A DNA stretch of 56,007 nt from contig BBFE01000023.1 in the NCBI GenBank assembly GCA_001313085.1, positions 1 through 56,007 on the forward strand, given 5' to 3'. The notes beneath the pieces were generated by a model. The model did no database searches, was not told where the DNA came from, and saw nothing but the letters and a program-made list of their open reading frames with translations. The position numbers were made by a program, and so were the translations under genes. Source of the DNA: Paenibacillus sp. JCM 18996 (GTDB lineage Bacteria; Bacillota; Bacilli; Paenibacillales; NBRC-103111). Shown in pieces: positions 23,584 through 32,300 of this stretch (positions within the stretch are counted from its first letter, which is position 1; each line of letters starts with the position of its first letter).

Positions 23584-23832
23584 CAGTGCTTTCCTCCGAA
23601 TCAGATTCAGTGAATATTTGTGCCATTGCCCGTTTGTTTCGTCTTTTATCTTTGACCCATTTGATGAACTCAGGGTCGTCCTTTAGTTTTGACAGAACTT
23701 TATCGACGACTTCGTCTTCGGTGTAACCCGTATATTGAGCATAATGCTTAACGATAGCCTTTGTTTTTTTTCAGAAACTATCCAAGTTGATTTAGTACCT
23801 AGCCTTGGTTTGGGCTTTAGAAACACGTCCAT
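23576..23832 (-). CDS. Small accessory protein of the transposon-like element
   Basis: About 83 residues after the A8 run near 23768 is bridged. ATG 23832 has GGAGGAG upstream. Sequence features: KPRLGTKSTWIVSEKTKAI, YTEDEVVDKVLSKLKDD and a basic KDKRRNKRAM segment, suggesting a small ribbon-helix-helix or helix-turn-helix DNA-binding protein. Its stop overlaps the transposase start. It could be a targeting, end-binding or regulatory partner; the 12-base repeats just upstream could be its operator. Confidence 0.55.
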
Positions 23833-23859
23833 CGGCTGCACTCCTCCTTTTTTTCTTAC

Positions 23860-23907
23860 AAATTGACATCTCAAATGACATTCAGATTGACATCTAAATT
23901 GACGTTA
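23860..23907. repeat. Four 12-bp repeats of a TTGACAT-type box
   Basis: Four back-to-back 12-mers: AAATTGACATCT, CAAATGACATTC, AGATTGACATCT, AAATTGACGTTA. They lie just upstream of the small gene and inside the right end of the element. The exact 12-base period places all boxes on nearly the same helix face, as in protein-binding arrays. Confidence 0.7.
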
Positions 23908-23997
23908 TACATAAATTATTTCCATAATTTTATCAACCTATACATTTGGCTGTCAATTGAAGCGCTAAAATCGCGGAATCCCTTGATATGTAAAGAA

Positions 23998-24038
23998 AAA
24001 ATGGCGTGTCAAATTGTTTGTCAATTTGCACGCCATTT
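23998..24038. repeat. Long hairpin near the right end of the element
   Basis: AAATGGCGTG and CACGCCATTT form the outer stem, with TCAAATTG and CAATTTG forming an inner stem. A related hairpin occurs at 53351-53392. On the minus strand it is followed by T6, so it could also terminate transcription toward the small gene. Confidence 0.6.
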
Positions 24039-24048
24039 GGTATGTCAT

Positions 24049-24501
24049 TTAGTGTTTTTTGCACCTCAAAACGGAACCCGTTAGAAACGGTTCCCCGGCT
24101 TTTTTTTGCTGCTCGTTACTGCTCGTTTCCCGTGGTGCCTTTGTAGTAGTGGTATGCGGACGCATTCCGTTCACAGTTGTGAATCCTTCAAAATAGTGGA
24201 TATGGCCCCCCTCAGGCAGGTCAATGGCGGGTCCCGTTACCCCTTGGATAACATGCGTATGCCCGTGGTTTACCGAAGTGGCCGTATGATAACGGTGCAC
24301 ATGGGGAACCCCTGTAGGAGCCGCTTCCGTCACCCCCGCATATTCATGGACATGCCCGTCGTCATAGGAAGTAACCCCTCCGAACTGATGGACGTGATAG
24401 ACCGGCCTGCCGTCCCAGGAAGTAATATATACCCTATGGGTATGCTCATTGTCAGAGTTTTGCGAGTGAAGCACGAAGCCTTTGACATGTATTTTATCCA
24501 T
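24049..24501 (-). CDS. YmaF-like protein with repeated His motifs
   Basis: ATG 24501 is preceded by AAAGGAGG. About 120 residues contain five or six copies of an H-x-H pattern (HTHRVYITSWDG, YHVHQFGG, GHVHEYAGVT, PHVHRYH, HGHTHVIQG, GHIHYFEG), as in the Bacillus YmaF family, whose role is unknown; metal binding by the histidines is plausible. The natural end is unclear: the last codons run into the end of the transposon-like element, and an A8 run there may hide a stop at 24081-24083. Sporulation association is only suggested by nearby sigK. Confidence 0.75.
   Translation of the reverse strand: MDKIHVKGFVLHSQNSDNEHTHRVYITSWDGRPVYHVHQFGGVTSYDDGHVHEYAGVTEAAPTGVPHVHRYHTATSVNHGHTHVIQGVTGPAIDLPEGGHIHYFEGFTTVNGMRPHTTTTKAPRETSSNEQQKKAGEPFLTGSVLRCKKH
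24061..24107 (-). repeat. Right inverted end of the transposon-like element
   Basis: Inverted counterpart of 20744-20784. On the plus strand GGAACCCGTT/AACGGTTCC form a stem followed by CCGGC and T8, an outward-facing terminator. Confidence 0.65.
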
Positions 24502-24542
24502 TATGCTGCCTCCTTTTCCTGCAATAATTCTATGCAGGTAAT

Positions 24543-24608
24543 CCGTCGTGCGACCAGGCAAGTGCATACTCCGCCAACGTAATTTTGCAAGTTCAGACAA
24601 TTCCAGGC
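24543..24608 (+). repeat. 66-bp imperfect direct repeat, copy 1
   Basis: Shares about four fifths of its bases with 25000-25065, including CCGTCGTGCGACCAG, GTAATTTTG and AAGTWCAGACA. It lies upstream of a small ORF at 24612. Confidence 0.65.
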
Positions 24609-24611
24609 AGT

Positions 24612-24782
24612 ATGGAGTCGATGTTTGCCGATGTAATTCAAATAGTGAACGATGATGAAAGTGCCGAGTTGTTCGACGATTACGAGGAACGTATTAGCGC
24701 AATTGTCTCGGATACGGAGGGGATTGGCTGGGGCTTCCACGATAATTTGTATTATTTGCACACTCAATTAAGGTGGATTTAA
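24612..24782 (+). CDS. Small acidic ORF after direct repeat copy 1
   Basis: 56 residues, rich in Asp and Glu, ending with aromatic WGFHDNLYYLHTQLRWI. It has no strong ribosome binding site. It stands in the same relation to repeat copy 1 as sigK does to copy 2. It may be a real small protein or a fragment; a further degraded frame (ending EYANGEIKPVKIQG) follows at about 24810-24896. Confidence 0.35.
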   Translation: MESMFADVIQIVNDDESAELFDDYEERISAIVSDTEGIGWGFHDNLYYLHTQLRWI

Positions 24783-24999
24783 GATATTACTTATTTGTAG
24801 AGAACCGAAATCGCGGATATATAAGACGGAAAAAAGGTCAAATCGTCAAAGAATACGCTAATGGTGAGATTAAGCCAGTAAAGATCCAGGGGTGACTCAT
24901 GAATGAGCCTCCAGATTGATGTATGTATTCGCAGGAAATAGCGGGAGCGCCAAAAGCACAATTCGCAATTTAAAATAGACGCATCCCGCTTACAATCAA

Positions 25000-25065
25000 C
25001 CGTCGTGCGACCAGATGAGTGCATATCATGTCAAAGTAATTTTGTAAGTACAGACACTTCTAGGC
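25000..25065 (+). repeat. 66-bp imperfect direct repeat, copy 2, upstream of sigK
   Basis: Second copy of the repeat at 24543-24608, ending 49 bases before the sigK start codon. It could carry the sigK promoter: GTGCATATCATGT resembles a sporulation-sigma -10, but I could not place a matching -35. Confidence 0.6.
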
Positions 25066-25113
25066 CCCCGCCACATAAAATGGTATCAATCACATCATGG
25101 GGGTGACCTACAA

Positions 25114-25823
25114 GTGCCTGGTTTTTTTCTCAGCGTTCGCCTTATTCTTCAAAGAACTGTTGCTACTCGTCTCCTATGTCAAGAACAACGCGTTTCCCCA
25201 ACCTTTAGCCGAGGATGAAGAAGAGAAGCATCTGCATTTGATGGCTCAAGGCAACCAACATTCCCGTAACCTGCTTATAGAGCATAATCTTCGTTTGGTC
25301 GCGCATATCGTCAAAAAAGTTCGATAACACAGGCGAGGACCTGGAAGACCTGATCTCCATCGGAACGATCGGTTTGATCAAGCGATAGAGTCGTTCAGCC
25401 CCGATAAAGGACTAAGCTCGCCACTTTCGCCGCCCGTTGTATCGAGAACGAGATTTTGATGCATTTGCGTTCGTTGAAAAAAGACCCGCAAGGACGTTTC
25501 CCTCCACGATCCCATCGGTACGGACAAAGAGGGCAACGAGATCACATTAATCGATATTCTGGGCACGGAAACCGATGATGTTGTCGATAAAGTGCAGCTT
25601 AAAATTGAAAAAAAATCGAAGATCTATAAAAAAATCTTGATATCCTTGATGACCGCGAAAAAAAGAAGTCGTTGTCGGCCGGTTCGGCCTCGAAGCCGGG
25701 GGCGAGGAGCGTACACAGCGCGAGATTGCAAAGGAGCTTGGCATTTCGCGCTCCTATGTGTCGCGGATCGAGAAGCGGGCGCTGATGAAGCTGTACCATG
25801 AGTTTTATAAGGCGAAGCGGTGA
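25114..25823 (+). CDS. sigK: RNA polymerase sigma-K factor precursor
   Basis: Late mother-cell sporulation sigma factor. The N-terminal hydrophobic pro-sequence ([21 protein letters not shown]) is cleaved in membrane-linked processing. Conserved regions follow: [50 protein letters not shown], and region 4 with [22 protein letters not shown] 25114 follows GGGGGTGA. Eight shifts (T7 25121, A6 25313, G-gap 25382, A-gap 25413, A6 25482, A8 25608, A7 25628, A7 25659) are bridged; corrected length about 233 residues. The gene is contiguous, with no skin-like intervening element. Confidence 0.92.
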
Positions 25824-26013
25824 CTATAGCGGTTTATTGAGCCTGCCTGCCGGCGGGTTTATTGGAATCTGTCTTGTTTAATAAAGGAGGCTGGATCGAA
25901 TAAAACGTCTCGATCATCTCATTACTATATTGTTTGGAGAGAGTCCATACCGAGGGGATATGGAATAGGAGTTCTTGGGGTCTTAGTCTTTTTTAATTGG
26001 TGGACTTGCGGAT

Positions 26014-26136
26014 ATGTTGTGGCACTTGTTTTTTAGGAATTCAACATATTACGGCGGTTCGATTGTGCTGTCGTCGATCGTGTCGCTCGGATTGTATCAG
26101 ATGAGCAAACAAAATCAACAACCAACAAATATGTGA
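26014..26136 (+). CDS. Possible 40-residue membrane peptide
   Basis: The frame has a basic/aromatic N-terminus, a hydrophobic core (GGSIVLSSIVSLGLY) and a polar tail rich in Gln and Asn. The ribosome binding site is weak and a T6 run lies inside, so the frame is uncertain. It precedes a good terminator, which supports a transcript here. Confidence 0.3.
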   Translation: MLWHLFFRNSTYYGGSIVLSSIVSLGLYQMSKQNQQPTNM

Positions 26137-26200
26137 ATCAGATCAGGTCTCTTTGAACGAACGATTGTTACAACCTAAATAAAAGACAAATGTGTAGTTG

Positions 26201-26233
26201 AAGCCTCGAATCAGTTTGGCTCGGGGCTTTTTT
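26201..26233 (+). terminator. Rho-independent terminator
   Basis: AAGCCTCGA pairs with TCGGGGCTT (one G-U pair) around an 11-base loop, followed by T6. It probably ends the sigK or small-ORF transcript. Confidence 0.7.
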
Positions 26234-26455
26234 GTTGTTCACGGATAAACACTTGAATGTTCAGGTTAAGGCTTTGCCACAGCGCCGCCTGAGGCGACTC
26301 CTGTCGAACTTGCCCCGCTGGCCGCTCCGGCGTGGACCCCTTTATGGCCGCTCAAGGTATGAGTCGAATCCTGGCAGACGTTAATGGGTGCGAATTTACA
26401 TTTAATTTATACAGAGTTAATACGCAAATAACACTTGACCGTTATTTTAGTTATG

Positions 26456-26469
26456 TGGGAACGGTCCCA
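26456..26469. promoter_or_regulatory. LacI-family operator upstream of lacI-1
   Basis: TGGGAACGGTCCCA is an inverted repeat with a central CG, the arrangement of LacI/GalR operators. It lies downstream of a TTGACC promoter element and 22 bases before the lacI start, consistent with autoregulation. Confidence 0.45.
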
Positions 26470-26491
26470 TACCAGAAATGGGGTTACAAAA

Positions 26492-27509
26492 ATGAGTTAT
26501 ACAATCAAGGAAATCGCTCTCCGCGCCGGAGTATCCAAGTCGACGGTCTCCAGGGTGATCTCCGGCAAAGGATACACAAGTCCGGAAGCGCGGGAGAAAG
26601 TGCTTCATATTATTCATGAACTGCAGTATAAGCCGAACGCGGTGGCAAGGGCAATGGTTTCACATCGGACGCACAATATCGGTGTGCTGATTTACCGGCG
26701 GCATCATCCGATCGCTTCCCATCCGTTTTACGGCAAAATTCTCGACGCGATTCTAACCGCGGCCGCAGGGTTGGACTACTCCGTATTCGTGACTACCGAC
26801 CATGAGATGTCGCTTCGTTCGGCGGATTTCATGCTGGAGAAAAGAGTCGACGGCCTGATCCTGATCAGCCGACTGCAGCAAAATGTCATCGATTATATCA
26901 AAAAAAACTTCGGAGTCCCTTATCTGATGGTGAACGGCTCGACAGAAGTTGACGGGGTCGTCCATATCGTCAATAAGGACGAACAGGGGGGACAGACAGC
27001 CGCCGGGCATTTGATCGGGTTAGGGCACAGCGGCGTCTTTATTCTCGCCGGTCCGCAGACGCATCGCAGCCATTATCTCAGGCTGAAAGGGTTTAAGCTT
27101 TTCATGGAACGGCAAGGGGCGCAGCTTCAGTCCTCGTCCATCGCGTATACTGCCGCATCTACGTTTGATGAAGGCTACGCAATGATGAGCCTGCATTGGG
27201 ACCATTTTCGAAAGGGTAATTATACCGCCATATTCGCGACCAATGATATGATAGCTCTCGGCGCGATGAAGTTTTTTGCTGGAACGGTCCGTGCGGATAC
27301 CCGCGCAGGTAGCAGTGATGGGCTTTGACAATATTGATTTTGCGGCTATGTTCTCGCCCTCCTTGACGACGGTTAGCGTAAATATGGAGGAAATGGGCAG
27401 AAACGCTTTTATGATGTTGGACAAGCTCATCCGGCAGGAATCGGTCACGGACACAGCAATAGAATTTGAGCCTAAATTGATTGTCCGGCAGTCGACCGGA
27501 GGCCAATAA
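26492..27509 (+). CDS. LacI-family regulator of the ABC importer cluster
   Basis: About 338 residues. The N-terminal helix-turn-helix YTIKEIALRAGVSKSTVSRV and hinge region are followed by a periplasmic-binding-protein-like core (VDGLILISR, VVHIVNKDEQGG, AIFATNDMIALGAM, VAVMGFDNIDFAAM). One T6 run near 27271 (read as T5) is bridged. Preceded by a palindromic operator and followed within 30 bases by the importer genes, so it probably controls them in response to the transported sugar. Confidence 0.88.
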
Positions 27510-27537
27510 TCTCTTCTGAAAGGAGCGTATAGTCCGC

Positions 27538-28365
27538 ATGCGATGGTATTTGAAAGCAATAGGTCCCCGAAAAAAATCGTCGAATTTCTCGTGCTCGTTG
27601 TGTTTATTGTATTCTTTTTTAGGCCCGCTGCTGAACTTGACCATATTGGCATTCACCGGAAAATGGAACTATCCGGATATGCTGCCGCATGAATGGTCGT
27701 TGAAATGGTGGAAATTTGTATTCCAGCAGCAGGATATCGCCAAATCGATCGGATTGTCGTTTCTCATCGCTACGATAGTAACCGCATTGTCGATCGTGCT
27801 TTGCATTCCCGCCGCTTACGCGTTTGCACGGATTCGTTTTCCGCTCAGCCGCTTCTTCTTGTTCTCTTTTCTGCTTACGCATGCTTTTCCCAAAATGGGG
27901 CTGTATGTCTCGATCGCCGTACTGTTCTATAAGCTCGGATTAATGAACACTTTGGCCGGGGTCGTGTTGATCCATATCATTAACGTGCTTATGTTCATGA
28001 CCTGGATCCCCACGGCTGCGTTCCGCAACGTCCATACCGCGCAGGAAGAATCTGCCCGTGACGTTGGAGCGAGTCCCTTCCGAGTGTTCCGCAGCATCAC
28101 GCTGCCGATGGCGATGCCCGGTATCCTTGTGCTTCCATCTTTACGTTTTTTGAATTCGCTGGATGAAGCGCAGGGCACGTTCCTGGTCGGCATTCCGAAC
28201 TTCAAAACAATGCCGATCGTCATGTACTCGATTATTGCCGACTATCCGGCCTATGCGGGAGCTGTGTTTTCGATTATCTTGACAGCCCCGACCATTATTC
28301 TGCTGCTCGCCGCACAGCGCTTTGTCAGCGCGGATATTATGTCGAGCGGGTTCCAAATCAAATGA
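27538..28365 (+). CDS. ABC transporter inner-membrane permease
   Basis: About 275 residues with six predicted membrane segments and the cytoplasmic coupling loop EESARDVGASPFRVFRSITLP (EAA motif). Reading the A7 run near 27570 as A5 and T6 near 27616 as T5 gives one frame from ATG 27538, which has AAAGGAG upstream. It pairs with the permease at 30637-31487. The loop order resembles importers of the MalFG/PotBC class. Confidence 0.85.
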   Translation: MRWYLKAIGPRKKSSNFSCSLCLLYSFLGPLLNLTILAFTGKWNYPDMLPHEWSLKWWKFVFQQQDIAKSIGLSFLIATIVTALSIVLCIPAAYAFARIRFPLSRFFLFSFLLTHAFPKMGLYVSIAVLFYKLGLMNTLAGVVLIHIINVLMFMTWIPTAAFRNVHTAQEESARDVGASPFRVFRSITLPMAMPGILVLPSLRFLNSLDEAQGTFLVGIPNFKTMPIVMYSIIADYPAYAGAVFSIILTAPTIILLLAAQRFVSADIMSSGFQIK

Positions 28366-28402
28366 ACACGGTAATCGGTCAGCCAAAAAAAAGGAGGTCA
28401 GC

Positions 28403-29436
28403 ATGGATATTCAACTATCGATTCGACAACTGACTAAACGCTATAAAACGGGGGATGGCGTCTCCGACATCTCTCTCGATGTCCGAAAGGGCGAGCTGAT
28501 CACATTGCTTGGCCCTTCCGGATGCGGCAAAACAACGGTGCTGCGCAGCATCGGCGGTTTTCTCGACCCGGATTCGGGGGATATCCTGATCGAGGGCAAG
28601 AGTGTACTGAAGTCTCCGCCGGAGAAGCGCCCGACCTCGATGGTGTTCCAAGGCTATAATCTATGGCCGCATATGACGGTTTACGAGAACCTGGCGTTCG
28701 GCTTGAAAATACGCAAAATGAAGAAACCCGAGATTGATAAAGCCGTTTCCGAAGTATTGGAGCTCGTCCGTCTGCCCGCTGCTGCGCAGAAATACCCGAC
28801 CGAGCTGTCCGGCGGCCAGCAGCAGCGGATCGCGGTCGCCAGGTCGCTGCTGCTCAAGCCTGCCGTCCTGCTGCTGGATGAACCATTCTCCGCATTGGAC
28901 GCCAAGCTTCGCCACGAGATGAGGGAAGAACTCCGCGAGATCCAGGCGAATACCGGCCTGACGATGGTGTTCGTTACTCACGACCAGGAGGAAGCGCTGT
29001 CGATCTCCGACCGCATCGTGGTTATGAACCATGGGCATATCGAACAGATTGCGTCCCCCCAGGAAATATACGATGAGCCGATATCTCTGTACGTTGCTCA
29101 ATTTATCGGCAAAATGAACTTTTTTTAAAGGGGGTGGTGGCAGCCGGGCAGGTGACAGTTGGGCAGCTGGCATTCCCGAATTCCAGGAAGCTTTCCGGCG
29201 GAGTGACCGTTGCGGTGCGGCCGGAAGATGTCATTTTGTATGGCGAAGAGGGTCAAGGTCTTGGAGGAACGATCAAGCAAATCATGATTCTTGGGCATTA
29301 CGCCGAAGTGTCCGTCGATTTGCAGGAGCACGGCACGATCAAGGCATTTCAGCCGCGCGACCAGGTGAAAGATTTGCAACAAGGGCAGCAGCTTAAAGTG
29401 AATTTTGCAAAAGCATTAGCATATCAGGAAGTTTAA
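28403..29436 (+). CDS. ABC transporter ATP-binding protein
   Basis: Walker A GPSGCGKTT, Q-loop MVFQGYNLWPHMT, signature LSGGQQQRIA, Walker B LLLDEPFSALD and H-loop VTHDQEE are all present. A C-terminal TOBE-like domain (VTVAVRPEDVILYG) is joined after T7 near 29120 is read as T5. ATG 28403 follows AAAGGAGG. About 343 residues, the size of the MsmK/PotA/FbpC class. It energises the two permeases in this cluster. Confidence 0.9.
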
Positions 29437-29460
29437 CCAAATTTAAGGAGGAATTTACCC

Positions 29461-30640
29461 ATGTTTCGCAAGAAAACCGCAATTACGCTCATGTCAGTAA
29501 TGACCATTACAGCAGCTTTCCTGTCAGGCTGCGGCAACTCCGGGAAGAGCGCTGATTCCGCCAATCCCTCCGGAAGCGCGGCTGGCAGTGCTTCATCCGG
29601 CAAGCCTGTAGAATTTTCGTTTTATTTTACCGGCTCGCAGAACGTAAAGGATTTGTGGGACACCATCATCCCGATGTTCGAGAAACAAACTCCGGACGTG
29701 AAGGTGAAACCGGTGTACATTCCTTCCGGCACAGGCGCCAGCCGACTTATGACCGCATTTTGGCCGCCAAGCAAGCAGGCAAAGGCTCTGGGGATATCGA
29801 CCTCTATGAAGATGGGGTATCTACCGTGAGTAAAGGGCAAAAAAGATGATATTTGGGCTCCGCTCAGCACCGACAAAATTCCAAATCTGAGCAAAGTAGA
29901 TCCGAAAACGATGAAGGATATTTCCAATATGGCTGTACCTTACCGTTCTTCCGCCGTAGTACTGGCTTACAACAGCGACAAAGTGAAGGACGTTCCTAAC
30001 ACATTGGACGAGCTGTACGATTGGATCCGCAAGCATCCACAAAAAAAATTTGCATACAATGATCCTTCCACAGGCGGGTCCGGAAATTCGTTCGTAATGA
30101 CCACTCTTTATAAATCACTGCCCGAAGAGGCGATCCACAATTCCGACCCTGGCATAGAGAAGCAGTGGGACCAAGGCTTCGCGCTTCTGAAGGATCTTGG
30201 AAAATCCGTTTACGGCAAAGGTATTTATCCGAAGAAAAAAACCAAGGAACCCTGGACCTGCTGGCAAGCGGCGAAGTGGATATGATCCCTGCGTGGTCGG
30301 ATATGGTGCTTGAGCAAACCGATAAAGGGCAGCTGCCTAAGTCAATTAAAATGAAGCAAATACAGCCGGGCTTCAACGGAGGTCCGACGTACTTGATGGT
30401 GCCGAAGCTGTCCGAGAAGAAAGATGCGGTAAACAAGTTCCTGAACTTTGTAGTGTCTCCTGAAGCTCAAGCGGTTGTCGTTAATAAAATGCACGGCTTC
30501 CCAGGCATCGAGCTGGCTAATATGCCGAAGGAAGTTCAAGATGCATTCAAAGGCGCTGCTCAAGCTTCCGCTCATTCAATATCGGCGACCTGGACAAAGA
30601 TATGACCAAACGTTGGCAAAGTGAAGTTGCCGCCCAATGA
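29461..30640 (+). CDS. Extracellular solute-binding lipoprotein
   Basis: The signal peptide ends in a lipobox (AFLSGCGNSG), so the protein is lipid-anchored. The body resembles family-1 solute-binding proteins, with FSFYFTGSQNVKDLW, YRSSAVVLAYNSDKVKDVP and YDWIRKHPQKFAYNDPS. Shifts near 29750 (C-run gap), A6 29841, A7 30235 and a C-run gap near 30572 are bridged; about 390 residues. The stop overlaps the start of the next permease (ATGA). The substrate is not evident: LacI control suggests a sugar, while the fold is also used for polyamines and metals. Confidence 0.8.
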
Positions 30641-31487
30641 GCAAGCAGATGAAAATGGGGATACTGGGATTGCTTCTGGTTATCCCCTCTTTTTTTAGTA
30701 CTGTTCGTCATTGTGGTCATTCCGATTGTCATTTCATTTAAAGAAAGTTTGACCAACAAGTCAGGCGGCTATGATTTGTCCAATTACAGGTACTTGTTCA
30801 CCGATAAGCTGATGCGGTCCAACATTATTTTTTTACTTTGGAAGTAACCGTCATTTCCGTCATTCTCGTACTGGTCATCAGCTATGCCCTGGCCGTTTAC
30901 ATGAGGTTCAACGACGGACCGGCTGTCCGCTGGATCCGCAGGACATACATGATCCCGATTTTTTATTCCGTCTGTTATCGCCACCTACGGCTTGATCCAG
31001 CTGCTCGGCAACCATGTTGGGTATCCCGGTTTTTTGGTTGCGGCTAACGCGGGCGAGATGCCCCGCATTATTTTCGATATGAAAGGGATTATTATCGCCA
31101 ATTTGTGGTTTAATATTCCATTTACGACGATGCTGCTCGGCTCAGCGCTGTCCGCCGTCCCTAATGCGATTATCGAAAGCGCGAAGGACGTAGGCGCCGG
31201 AGGACTGAGAATCTTTTTTCCGCTTCGTTCTGCCCCTCACTTACAAAACGCTGCTCGTTGCGGTCACTTTTGCATTTATGGGGGTCATCGGCTCGTTTAC
31301 TGCTCCCTTCCTGATCGGCCCCAACGCACCGCAGATGCTGGGCGTGTCGATGGAGCAAATTTTCAGTGTATTCCAGGACAAGCAGCTGGCCGCGGCGACC
31401 GCCTTCTTCACGTTCCTTCTCTGTTCTGTAATGGGTTATTTCTACATCCGGACCATGATTAAAGAGGAGAGCTCGAGGTCGATTTGA
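30637..31487 (+). CDS. ABC transporter inner-membrane permease
   Basis: About 281 residues with six hydrophobic segments and the coupling loop IESAKDVGAGGLRIFFRFVLP. Four T-run expansions (30690, 30830, 30960, 31213) are bridged. Translationally coupled to the binding protein. Last gene of the cluster; a strong terminator follows at 31569. Confidence 0.85.
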
Positions 31488-31568
31488 AAAAAGTATAATA
31501 TGATGGAGTCCTCATTTGTAAGCAGCCTCATCCTATTGATCTTTCACAGAGACTGCTTCAGCTATAAA

Positions 31569-31609
31569 GAGAGCACACGGGAGAGTTTCTCGTCTGCTCT
31601 CTTTTTTTT
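31569..31609 (+). terminator. Terminator of the ABC importer operon
   Basis: GAGAGCA and TGCTCTC enclose an inner GGGAGA/TCTC stem, followed by T8. Confidence 0.8.
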
Positions 31610-31683
31610 ACACATTAAAGCATTTAGACTTTAGGAGTTTTTTTTATGCATACAATTTAGAATTATTTTGTCTAATAATAGAT

Positions 31684-31742
31684 AGTATAACAATTAAATT
31701 GACGATAAAAAATTGTCAGATATATAATTGTTATAGCAATTA
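31684..31742. promoter_or_regulatory. Operator region of the second MarR gene
   Basis: Contains AGTATAACAAT at 31684-31694, identical to 14179-14189, a CAATTAAATTG palindrome at 31691-31701, and an 18-base near-palindrome TAATTGTTATAGCAATTA at 31725-31742. The AATTGTTA half-site is shared with the operator at 14152-14166. Confidence 0.5.
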
Positions 31743-31763
31743 AAATAAAGGAAGGTGACTCGA

Positions 31764-32207
31764 ATGACTGCTTCGCATGACGCTTCCATCGGCTATCCGA
31801 CGAGTATAACGAACCGCAATATAATCCGCTTTTTTGTCGGCTCACCTCAAACAGTTCGATATTACTCCGGAGCAGTGGACGGTGCTGAAACGGCTGTGCG
31901 AGCAAGACGGGATTAGCCAGAAAGAGACAGCTCAAAGAACGGATAAAGACCCCCCTACTGTGACTCGTATTTTAGATATTTTGGAACGTAAAGAGCTGGT
32001 CCGCAAACAATTAAACGGTGAAGACAGGAGATCGTTCTTAATCTACATCACAGACAAAGGCAGGAGGCAGTACGATCAAGTCAAGCCTTTTATCCAGGAA
32101 CTGTTCGAACAAAGTCTGCTTAGGGGGATACCCGGCGAAGAGCTGGAAATTTTTTTAGAAAGGTTTTGTCCCGGATCAATGAAAATATAGCGGAGGATCT
32201 GGAATAG
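31764..32207 (+). CDS. MarR-family transcriptional regulator
   Basis: About 147 residues with core motifs LKQFDITPEQWTVLKRLCEQ, a recognition helix in DKDPPTVTRILDILERK and a wing EDRRSFLIYIT. T6 at 31830 and a G-run gap near 32163 are bridged; stop TAG 32205-32207. ATG follows AAGGAAGGTG. It lies upstream of an MFS exporter, the same arrangement as at 14.2 kb. Confidence 0.88.
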
Positions 32208-32300
32208 CTATCTCGACATCTTAATATAAGTATTTGTCTCGACAATTATATGCCAACAACTAAATCAGAAAGAAGAGATATGGGTGGAGAATGATTCACT

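Larger units (their letters stand above)
20744..24107. mobile_element. Transposon-like element with inverted ends and a two-gene transposition module
   Basis: Both ends read inward share an inverted repeat of about 45 bases that includes CCGTTTTGAGGTGCAA, and similarity then continues weakly through AAATGRCAT to TTGACA motifs. Inside, all on the minus strand, lie a large zinc-ribbon transposase, an upstream 83-residue partner protein and a GNAT acetyltransferase that may be cargo. Repeated TTGACA boxes at 12-base spacing occur near both ends (about 20813-20836 and 23860-23907), as expected for transposase binding arrays. The flanking genes ykfC and ymaF converge on it. No clear target duplication is visible. 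Confidence 0.6.
25824..26455. other. Intergenic region after sigK
   Basis: Holds an AAAGGAGG site near 25882 not followed by a long frame, a possible 40-residue ORF at 26014-26136, a terminator at 26201-26233 and a GC-rich stretch near 26290-26350 without recognised genes. The -35-like TTGACC near 26435 probably belongs to the lacI promoter. Confidence 0.4.

Noticed and set aside
25114..25823. sigK interrupted by a skin-like element
   Set aside because: The gene is contiguous; all breaks are 1-3 base run-length changes or single-base gaps, with no inserted segment and no recombinase nearby.
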